Of a DNA stretch of 5,744 nt, positions 1 to 4,490 are shown piece by piece. The stretch's first letter is position 1. The number at the start of each line of letters is the position of its first letter. A model generated the notes under the pieces. That model saw only the letters and a list, made by a program, of their open reading frames with translations, searched no databases and had not been told where the DNA came from. The position numbers were made by a program, and so were the translations under genes. Source of the DNA: Persephonella sp. (lineage in GTDB: Bacteria; Aquificota; Aquificia; Aquificales; Hydrogenothermaceae); contig JALWKR010000090.1 of NCBI GenBank assembly GCA_027081375.1, positions 1-5,744 of the forward strand, given 5' to 3'.

Positions 1-67
1 AGTTTGAACCACATTCTGGACATCTTATGTGTTCTTGGTATTTCCTTGGTCTCCCTCTCTTTCCCAT
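1..67 (-). CDS. Transposase N-terminus, IS1-like (partial, runs off left edge)
   Basis: Read on the minus strand from the ATG at 67, the frame is open to the window edge and gives 22 residues beginning MGKRGRPRKY and ending CPECGSN. KRGRPRK is an AT-hook-like basic motif, and CPECGS is the first half of a zinc ribbon of the sort found at the N-terminus of IS1-like and related single-ORF transposases, where it helps bind the element ends. No strong Shine-Dalgarno sequence is seen before the ATG, only a weak AAGAACT stretch, which fits the low expression usual for transposases. The catalytic domain is outside the window, so the IS family is a guess and whether the gene is intact is unknown. It could also be a small zinc-ribbon DNA-binding protein that is not a transposase. 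Confidence 0.6.
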   Translation of the reverse strand, partial: MGKRGRPRKYQEHIRCPECGSN

Positions 68-108
68 AGTTCTTATTCTACGATACTTTTAGCTATTTTG
101 GGATAGGA

Positions 109-125
109 CTACCATAGTCTGGTAG
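109..125. repeat. Interrupted palindrome, possible end of the insertion element
   Basis: CTACCA (109-114) and TGGTAG (120-125) form a perfect 6-bp inverted repeat around a 5-base centre. It lies 42 bases upstream of the probable transposase start, about where the terminal repeat of a small insertion sequence would be expected. The other end of the element is outside the window, so its role as a terminal repeat or transposase-binding site is inference. Confidence 0.35.
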
Positions 126-131
126 GTATCT

Positions 132-174
132 GAGATTTTGTATTAGGGATTTATAAAACCACTTTTAAAATCTC
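132..174. repeat. 8-bp inverted repeat with long spacer
   Basis: GAGATTTT (132-139) is matched by AAAATCTC (167-174), with a 27-base AT-rich spacer. As RNA it would give only a weak, long-loop stem, with no T-tract on the plus strand. It may mark the outer boundary of the insertion element or be an operator upstream of the DHH gene. It may also be chance in AT-rich DNA. Confidence 0.2.
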
Positions 175-197
175 AAGAAAAAATTATAAAGTTTAGT

Positions 198-226
198 TTA
201 AAATATTTCCATAAATTAGTTAATAT
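198..226 (+). promoter_or_regulatory. Weak candidate promoter for the DHH-TetR unit
   Basis: TTAAAA (198-203) and TAATAT (221-226) stand 17 bases apart and could be -35 and -10 boxes. The -35 box is a poor match to TTGACA and the whole region is AT-rich, so this is the best available candidate rather than a firm call. A transcript starting near 233 would have a leader of about 20 bases before the AGAGGG ribosome binding site (246-251). Confidence 0.2.
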
Positions 227-230
227 TTCC
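202..230. repeat. Direct repeat AATATTTCC, two copies 20 bp apart
   Basis: The 9-mer AATATTTCC occurs at 202-210 and 222-230, exactly 20 bases apart (about two helical turns), just before the ribosome binding site of the DHH gene. The copies overlap the weak promoter proposed here, so they could be a tandem binding site for a regulator such as the TetR protein of the same unit. TetR operators are normally palindromic, so this is only a suggestion. Confidence 0.3.
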
Positions 231-255
231 TTACCTTATTTAAAAAGAGGGAAAA

Positions 256-1134
256 ATGAATCAGAAAGTTGTATGTATATATCATGGAAACTGTACTGAC
301 GGGACTACAGCAGCAGCAGTGCTTTTAACTAAATTTCCAGACTGCATTTTATTTCCTTTAGAACACGGCTATAAACCAGAAGATTTTCAAAGTATTGTAG
401 ACATTGTTGATAAAAATACTGTTGTTTATATAGTTGATTTTTCCTTAAAAGAAGAGGATCTAAAAACCCTTTTATCTATAGCTAAAAAAGTTGTAATTAT
501 AGACCATCACATTGGTGTAAAAGACCTTTTAGAAAAATTAGCTAATGAGTATGAAAATCTTGAATACGTGTTTGATAATCATCGTTCAGGGGCATCTTTA
601 ACGTGGGTTTATTTTTACGGAGATGAAAATATCCCTGACATTATTAAGTATGTTGAAGATAAAGATATATGGACGTGGAAGTACGGAGAAATTACAAAAT
701 ATGTAAATACCTATCTTGTTCTTCTTACAAACAAACCAGATAAGATAAAGGAACTTCTAAACAAAGATATTTCAGAGATTATAGAAAAAGGAAAGCTATT
801 ATCAGAGTATACAGATTTTCTTATAAACAGATTTATAGAAAAAGCAAAGGAGACAAAAATAAAAATAGGTGATTACATTGTAAGAGGTTTTAACACAAAT
901 CTGTTTCAATCAGAGATAGGGAACATCCTTTCTACAAAATTCAATGAAGCTGTAGCTTTATTTAATATAAGCGGAGATAAGGTAAAGTTTAGTTTTAGAA
1001 GTTGTGAAGGGCAACATCCAAATGCCCTTGAACTTGCTCAGATTTTAGGTGGAGGAGGTCACAAGCACGCGGCTGGGGCAGTAGCTTCTCTAAAAGATTT
1101 TTGCAATATGATTATTACGGAGGAAGAGGAATGA
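256..1134 (+). CDS. DHH/DHHA1-family phosphoesterase-like protein
   Basis: A 292-residue soluble protein of the DHH superfamily, metal-dependent phosphoesterases that include RecJ and the nano-RNase/pAp phosphatase NrnA. Visible motifs are an N-terminal HGNCTDG (H10 to G16), VDFS with D61, the diagnostic IDHH (D83, H84, H85), a later D134/D136 pair, and the C-terminal DHHA1 substrate-binding signature GGGGHKHAAG (265-274). There is no signal peptide or membrane segment, so it should act in the cytoplasm. The first motif has the N-C-x-D-G form of a little-studied branch often annotated as oligoribonuclease, not the usual H-x-N-P-D-G-D of NrnA. The substrate (short RNA, pAp or a cyclic dinucleotide product) is therefore not settled. 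The start has AGAGGG (246-251) four bases upstream. The gene overlaps the next one by ATGA, so the two are probably co-transcribed and translationally coupled. Confidence 0.87.
   Translation: MNQKVVCIYHGNCTDGTTAAAVLLTKFPDCILFPLEHGYKPEDFQSIVDIVDKNTVVYIVDFSLKEEDLKTLLSIAKKVVIIDHHIGVKDLLEKLANEYENLEYVFDNHRSGASLTWVYFYGDENIPDIIKYVEDKDIWTWKYGEITKYVNTYLVLLTNKPDKIKELLNKDISEIIEKGKLLSEYTDFLINRFIEKAKETKIKIGDYIVRGFNTNLFQSEIGNILSTKFNEAVALFNISGDKVKFSFRSCEGQHPNALELAQILGGGGHKHAAGAVASLKDFCNMIITEEEE
1119..1123 (+). promoter_or_regulatory. Ribosome binding site that fixes the TetR start at 1131
   Basis: GGAGG lies seven bases before the ATG at 1131, inside the end of the DHH gene. An earlier in-frame ATG at 1101 would place this site inside the coding sequence and has no comparable site of its own. 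The 1131 start also gives the classic ATGA overlap with the DHH stop codon. Confidence 0.8.
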
Positions 1135-1751
1135 TTACAGAAGATTTTGATACATTACCTACAAAAGAGAAGATAATAAGAGTAGGTGCAGAAATAATAG
1201 TTAAGGAAGGTTTAAGGAAATTTACTGCAAAAAATATAGCTGACAGACTTGGGATAACTGATGCTGCTATCTTTAAACATTTTAAATCTATGGATGATAT
1301 TATCCTTGAGATTATAAACAGATATGTCTCAAAATGTTCTAAGAGTGCAGATGAAGCTATAAGGAAAGGAAGAAATGCAAGAGAAATTTTAGAGATACTA
1401 CTTAGGGAACATATAAAGGTTTTAGAGGAAACAAAAGGAGCAGTTCCTATACTTTGTTTTGAGCTTTCAAGATCGGAAGATAAACAGTTTTCACAGATTT
1501 TAAAATCTTTTGTAGAAAACTATAAAGAGAAAATATCCAAGATTATTAAAGAAGGACAAGAAAAAGGTTGTATCAAGCCTGAACTTGACCCAGAAGATAC
1601 ATCTTTATTTTTCATTGGTTCTATACAGGCAAAAGTCTTTGCTTATACAATTTTAGAAAAAGATGGTCCTATAATAGAAAATCCTGACATATTTATAGAA
1701 CAGATTTTTTACGGCATTTTTTCTCCTGAAGAGAAGCACCATCGCCATTAA
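1131..1751 (+). CDS. TetR-family transcriptional regulator
   Basis: With the start at 1131 the product has 206 residues, normal for TetR proteins. The N-terminal DNA-binding domain covers about residues 12-58: a first helix (KIIRVGAEIIVKEG), then the helix-turn-helix TAKNIADRLGITDAAIFKHF (32-51) with the typical A-x-x-x-G-x-x-x-x-x-x-x-Y/F-x-H-F pattern. Residues from about 60 on form an all-helical ligand-binding and dimerisation region that does not reveal the ligand. The protein ends in a His-rich tail, KHHRH, whose codons and stop lie inside the terminator hairpin. The overlap with the DHH gene suggests it may regulate that gene or its own unit; no efflux pump or other usual TetR target is in view. 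The earlier ATG at 1101 would add ten residues but is less likely. Confidence 0.88.
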   Translation: MITEDFDTLPTKEKIIRVGAEIIVKEGLRKFTAKNIADRLGITDAAIFKHFKSMDDIILEIINRYVSKCSKSADEAIRKGRNAREILEILLREHIKVLEETKGAVPILCFELSRSEDKQFSQILKSFVENYKEKISKIIKEGQEKGCIKPELDPEDTSLFFIGSIQAKVFAYTILEKDGPIIENPDIFIEQIFYGIFSPEEKHHRH

Positions 1752-1770
1752 GGTGGGCTTCTTTTTTCTT
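1731..1770 (+). terminator. Intrinsic terminator overlapping the TetR stop codon
   Basis: GAAGCACC (1733-1740) pairs with GGT plus GCTTC (1752-1754 and 1757-1761), leaving two bulged G residues and a loop of about 11 bases. Six T residues follow at 1762-1767, with more T after. The TAA stop of the TetR gene (1749-1751) sits in the loop. This should end the DHH-TetR transcript and separates it from the dnaC promoter just downstream. Confidence 0.75.
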
Positions 1771-1790
1771 TAATTTTTTATGTTAAAATC

Positions 1791-1818
1791 TTGTTAATTT
1801 CTCATTTAATTATAAAAT
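1791..1818 (+). promoter_or_regulatory. Sigma-70-type promoter for the dnaC-hisB-regulator unit
   Basis: TTGTTA (1791-1796) and TAAAAT (1813-1818) are spaced 16 bases apart and match the consensus boxes at four and five of six positions. The site lies directly after the TetR terminator and about 35 bases before the dnaC start. Because the region is AT-rich the exact -10 box is uncertain; TATAAA at 1811-1816 overlaps it with a shorter spacer. Confidence 0.45.
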
Positions 1819-1839
1819 ATAAGCTAGTTACTGATTTTT

Positions 1840-1845
1840 AGAGGT
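1840..1845 (+). promoter_or_regulatory. Ribosome binding site supporting the TTG start of dnaC
   Basis: AGAGGT ends seven bases before the TTG at 1853. No ATG or GTG lies in frame between this site and the conserved zinc-finger codons, so TTG is the only start that keeps the CPIC motif near the N-terminus. Confidence 0.65.
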
Positions 1846-1852
1846 TTATTCA

Positions 1853-2575
1853 TTGAAATCAAAATATACCTGTCCTATATGCCAAGATACTGGATGGATA
1901 CAACTGAAAGGGGGAGTAAAAAAATGCTCCTGCCAGTTTAGAAATATGTCTTCATCTATATACAAAAGAATGAATATTCCCAAAAGATATCAGGAAAAAA
2001 ACTTTGACAACTTTATAATTAACAAAAAATACAAGCATCATCTAATAATAAAAAGACTAAAAGATTATATAAATCTTGAAGAGTACAAAAAAGGAAAGGG
2101 ATTTTTTCTTGTTGGAAAACCAGGGGTAGGGAAAACCCATTTAGCAGTAGCTTTATTGAAAGAGCTTTTTTTAAAAAAAAATATTGTAGGTCTATTTTAT
2201 GACACAAGGTCTTTACTTTTTAAGCTAAAAGCATCTTTTGACGGCTCTGAATCATCTAGGGAGATATTGGAAGAGGTTGTAAATACTCCAGTTCTTATTT
2301 TAGACGATTTAGGTTCAGAAAGATTATCAGACTGGGCAAGAGATATACTACATTACATCATAATAAACAGATATAATGATTTAAAACCTATGATAATTAC
2401 ATCTAATATTGAGCTAAAGAGTAAAAATGAAGATGAACTAGAAGATAGTTTAGAGGAGAGAATGGGAAGTGCTATAGCTTCTAGACTTTCAGAAGTTTGT
2501 GAAATTCTTCCTGTAAAAGGTCAAGATATGAGAGGCTCAAAACTTTTAGAACTTCAAGAAACAAAAGGGAGTTAA
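1853..2575 (+). CDS. dnaC: DnaC/DnaI-like replicative helicase loader (AAA+ ATPase)
   Basis: This 240-residue protein is a probable loader of the replicative helicase DnaB onto single-stranded DNA at the origin or at restarted forks. The N-terminus has a short zinc-binding region, CPIC (C7, C10) and CSC (C25, C27), typical of DnaC/DnaI proteins. The AAA+ domain follows: Walker A GKPGVGKT (88-95), Walker B VLILDD (147-152), a sensor-1 stretch TSN (183-185) and an ASR motif near 209-211 that is the likely arginine finger. The related IstB ATPases of IS21 transposons share the ATPase core, but there is no transposase partner here and the zinc N-terminus favours a loader. The start is TTG. The gene lies behind its own promoter and ends two bases before hisB, so the two should be co-transcribed. 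Confidence 0.85.
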   Translation: MKSKYTCPICQDTGWIQLKGGVKKCSCQFRNMSSSIYKRMNIPKRYQEKNFDNFIINKKYKHHLIIKRLKDYINLEEYKKGKGFFLVGKPGVGKTHLAVALLKELFLKKNIVGLFYDTRSLLFKLKASFDGSESSREILEEVVNTPVLILDDLGSERLSDWARDILHYIIINRYNDLKPMIITSNIELKSKNEDELEDSLEERMGSAIASRLSEVCEILPVKGQDMRGSKLLELQETKGS

Positions 2576-2577
2576 GG

Positions 2578-3162
2578 ATGAGAAAAGCAACTGTAAAAAG
2601 AGAAACAAGAGAAACCCAGATAGAACTAACTGTAAATCTTGATGGAACAGGAAAGTACTCAGTTGATACTCCTGTGGGTTTCTTATCCCATATGCTAGAA
2701 ACTTTTTCAAAACACTCTCTTATAGACCTTGAAGTTATGGCTTCTGGAGATGTTCATGTTAGCCATCACCACACTGTAGAAGATGTTGGTATTGTTTTAG
2801 GTATGGCTGTTAAAGAAGCTCTTGGAGATAAAAAGGGAATTAAAAGATTTGGTCATGCAATTATTCCAATGGATGAAGCTTTAGCAATGTGTGCTATAGA
2901 CTTATCTGGAAGACCTCTTCTTTTTTATGATGACCTAGGATACAGAGGTAAAATCACAGAGTTTGATTTTGAACTTATGGAAGAGTTTTTTAAGGGATTT
3001 ACTCTATCAGCAGGGATAACAATGCATCTAAAAGCTCTTGCAGGAAGAAATCTTCACCATATAGCTGAAGCTTTAACAAAATCTTTAGCTGTTGCACTAA
3101 AGGAAGCTGTATCTATAGACCCAAGAAGACAGGATACTCCTTCAACAAAAGGAACTCTTTAA
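2578..3162 (+). CDS. hisB: Imidazoleglycerol-phosphate dehydratase
   Basis: A 194-residue monofunctional IGPD, the usual length, which converts imidazoleglycerol phosphate to imidazole-acetol phosphate in cytoplasmic histidine synthesis. It lacks the fused histidinol-phosphatase domain of enterobacterial HisB. Visible family motifs are R-x-T-x-E-T at the N-terminus, GFLSHML (34-40) with H46, HHHTVED (63-69), PMDEALA (97-103), DLSGRP (108-113), H140, RNLHHIAEA (147-155) and the C-terminal DPRR and STKG. The clustered histidines and glutamates are the family's manganese ligands. The residue before H38 is Ser where Asp is usual. GGGAG (2567-2571) lies six bases before the ATG. No other his gene is in the window, so the pathway is probably scattered in this genome, as is common in Aquificae. 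Confidence 0.96.
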   Translation: MRKATVKRETRETQIELTVNLDGTGKYSVDTPVGFLSHMLETFSKHSLIDLEVMASGDVHVSHHHTVEDVGIVLGMAVKEALGDKKGIKRFGHAIIPMDEALAMCAIDLSGRPLLFYDDLGYRGKITEFDFELMEEFFKGFTLSAGITMHLKALAGRNLHHIAEALTKSLAVALKEAVSIDPRRQDTPSTKGTL

Positions 3163-3174
3163 TAAAGAGGTTTT
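3153..3174 (+). promoter_or_regulatory. Hairpin covering the ribosome binding site of the downstream regulator
   Basis: CTCTTT (3155-3160) pairs perfectly with AAAGAG (3164-3169) around a 3-base loop. The right arm contains most of the AGAGG ribosome binding site (3166-3170) of the next gene. The hisB stop codon (3160-3162) sits at the top of the stem and in the loop. Ribosomes finishing hisB would melt the stem, so the structure suggests translational coupling. Four T residues follow, but the stem is too weak for a confident terminator. Confidence 0.45.
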
Positions 3175-3178
3175 AAAA

Positions 3179-3793
3179 ATGAAAAGAAAAGAAAAAATCC
3201 TTGAAATTCTAAAAGAAAAGCAGGAAATAACAGCAAAAGAGCTTAGCAACATATTTAATGTATCAGAAATGACAATATACAGAGAGATAAAAGAGCTTGA
3301 AAAGGCAGGTTTAATTAAAAGAAAACATGGAGCAATTCTTTTAAATACAGAGAAAGAAAAAGAGGTTGTAAAAGTCCCTAACTGTCCTATATGTGAAAAA
3401 CCTATAACAAGAGCCCATCCGTACAAAATAACAGTAGAAAATCAAACAATAGAAACCTGCTGTGAACACTGCGGTCTCATGATGCATAAACAGCTTGAGG
3501 ATAAAGAAGTAACAGCCCTAACATATGATTTTATTACAGAAAATCCAATTAGTGCTTTAAACGCTTACTATGTTGTTGGAAGTTCAGCTATTCCCTGCTG
3601 CAGTCCCAGTGTTATTCCTTTTGCCTCAAAAGAAGATGCAGAAAAGTTTAAAAAAGGATTTGGTGGAGAAGTTATGACATTTATAGAAGCTTACAACGAG
3701 ATAGTAAATAAGATGCATATAAATATGAAAAGCTGCTGCTCAAATGAACCAGTTGTTTTTACAATTAAAGATCTTAAAGAGAAGCATTCATAA
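3179..3793 (+). CDS. DeoR-type HTH regulator with TRASH-like and NosL-like metal-binding region
   Basis: A 204-residue cytoplasmic protein. Residues 1-55 are a DeoR-type winged helix-turn-helix (ITAKELSNIFNVSEMTIYRE, then a wing near KRKHGAI). The rest is not a sugar-binding DeoR domain. CPIC (C69, C72) followed by CCEHC (C94, C95, C98) fits the TRASH pattern C-x21-C-x3-C using C72, C94 and C98; TRASH domains are known in heavy-metal sensing and trafficking. The stretch YYVVGSS (120-126) and IPFASKEDAEKF...GGEV (136-155) resembles NosL, a copper chaperone family. Two more cysteine pairs (C130-C131, C176-C177) and several Met/His (M101, M102, H103, M169, H170, M173) add soft-metal ligands, nine cysteines in all. 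I infer a copper or other thiophilic-metal sensor. AGAGG (3166-3170) lies eight bases before the ATG. No metal-transport target is in the window; the hisB linkage looks like simple co-transcription. Confidence 0.8.
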   Translation: MKRKEKILEILKEKQEITAKELSNIFNVSEMTIYREIKELEKAGLIKRKHGAILLNTEKEKEVVKVPNCPICEKPITRAHPYKITVENQTIETCCEHCGLMMHKQLEDKEVTALTYDFITENPISALNAYYVVGSSAIPCCSPSVIPFASKEDAEKFKKGFGGEVMTFIEAYNEIVNKMHINMKSCCSNEPVVFTIKDLKEKHS

Positions 3794-3797
3794 GCTA

Positions 3798-3826
3798 TTG
3801 AATCTACAGCTTTATAATCATATTTT
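3798..3826 (+). promoter_or_regulatory. Candidate promoter for grpE-dnaJ
   Basis: TTGAAT (3798-3803) and TATTTT (3821-3826) are 17 bases apart. A perfect TATAAT occurs at 3813-3818 but has no -35 box at a proper distance. No CIRCE element (TTAGCACTC and its inverted copy) is present, so HrcA control of this unit is not indicated. The region also carries the inverted repeat listed next. Confidence 0.3.
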
Positions 3827-3834
3827 ATTATAAA
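3811..3834. repeat. 8-bp inverted repeat upstream of grpE, possible operator
   Basis: TTTATAAT (3811-3818) and ATTATAAA (3827-3834) are perfect inverted copies around an 8-base centre. Outside them AGC (3808-3810) is mirrored, with an offset, by GCT (3840-3842). The repeat overlaps the candidate -10 box, where a repressor would act. It is made only of A and T, so chance is a real possibility. No T-tract follows that would make it a terminator of the upstream unit. Confidence 0.3.
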
Positions 3835-3848
3835 AATAAGCTAAAATT

Positions 3849-3854
3849 GGAGGG
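3849..3854 (+). promoter_or_regulatory. Ribosome binding site of grpE with long spacing
   Basis: GGAGGG is a strong site, but the nearest usable ATG (3867) is 12 bases after it, longer than the usual 5-9. A TTG at 3855 follows with no spacing at all and cannot be the start selected by this site. The ATG at 3867 is therefore preferred. Confidence 0.6.
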
Positions 3855-3866
3855 TTGTATAAAACC

Positions 3867-4490
3867 ATGGAAGAAACAAAAAACAATGAAGAGATGAAAA
3901 ATCAAGAAGGAATCAAGGAAGAAGTAAAAGAAACTCAAGAGCAAAAACAGGAAGAAGGGAAGGAAGAGAAATCAAAAAATGAGTGTGGGGAGATAGAGAA
4001 AGAGTTAGAAGAACTTAAGAAAAAGCTGGAAAAAACAGAAGAAGCTGCAAAAAGGTTAAGTGTTTTATATCAACAGCTTCAGCAGGAATTTGAAGCATAC
4101 AAGATAAGAATGAGAAAAGAAAAAGAAGAAGCTAAAGATGAAGGGGCATTAAGAATAATAAAAGGATTTATGGAAATTGTTGATAACTTTGAGAAAGCTT
4201 TAGAAAGTGCTAAAACATCAACAGATATAAATGCTTTTATAAAAGGGGTTCAAATGATTCATTATCAGCTTGTAAGATTTCTTCAAGACCACGGTATAGA
4301 AAGAATAGAGGAGAAAACAGAGTTTAACCCACAAGAGCATGAAGCTTTAGAGACTGTGGTTTCTCAGGAGCACAAACCTAATGAGATAGTGAAAGTTGTT
4401 CAAACAGGATATAAATACAAAGGAAAAGTTATTAGACCTGCTAAAGTTATTGTTGCAATACCCCCTGAGGAAAGAGAAGAAATTACATAA
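3867..4490 (+). CDS. grpE: Nucleotide exchange factor GrpE
   Basis: GrpE releases ADP from DnaK and so drives the chaperone cycle; in thermophiles its long helices can act as a thermosensor. From the ATG at 3867 the product has 207 residues. Residues 1-40 are a charged, disordered Glu/Lys-rich tail. About 42-90 form the long coiled coil of the dimer, with heptad-like E/L/K spacing. Helices with DNFEKALE (106-113) and the GVQMIHYQL segment follow. The C-terminal beta domain that contacts DnaK carries FNPQEHEA (153-160) and [17 protein letters not shown] (181-197), close to the GrpE consensus. The gene ends in TAATG, overlapping dnaJ by one base. hrcA and dnaK, frequent neighbours of grpE, are not seen on either side within the window. 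Confidence 0.96.
   Translation: MEETKNNEEMKNQEGIKEEVKETQEQKQEEGKEEKSKNECGEIEKELEELKKKLEKTEEAAKRLSVLYQQLQQEFEAYKIRMRKEKEEAKDEGALRIIKGFMEIVDNFEKALESAKTSTDINAFIKGVQMIHYQLVRFLQDHGIERIEEKTEFNPQEHEALETVVSQEHKPNEIVKVVQTGYKYKGKVIRPAKVIVAIPPEEREEIT

Noticed and set aside
1101..1130. Earlier ATG for the TetR gene at 1101
   Set aside because: It lacks a good ribosome binding site and would enclose the strong GGAGG that precedes the ATG at 1131.
2019..2207. Minus-strand open frame of 62 codons inside dnaC
   Set aside because: It lies opposite the well-supported AAA+ domain, has no recognisable motif and reflects the AT-rich codons of the plus strand.
1853..2575. IstB ATPase of an IS21 transposon
   Set aside because: No IstA transposase is adjacent and the N-terminal CPIC/CSC zinc motif fits a DnaC/DnaI loader better.
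3382..3393. 12-base match CTGTCCTATATG shared with the start of dnaC (near 1870)
   Set aside because: Both copies encode CPIC zinc-binding motifs with the same codons, so the match is explained by protein sequence.
3142..3426. Minus-strand open frame of 94 codons opposite the HTH of the metal-sensor gene
   Set aside because: Its Phe/Ser/Leu-rich composition is the complement of Lys/Glu codons on the plus strand, and the plus-strand protein has clear domains.
3855..3866. TTG at 3855 as the grpE start
   Set aside because: It directly abuts the GGAGGG site, leaving no spacing; the ATG at 3867 is more plausible.
3867..3990. Purine-rich, repeat-like stretch at the start of grpE
   Set aside because: It is the low-complexity Glu/Lys tail common in GrpE proteins and shows no regular DNA repeat unit.
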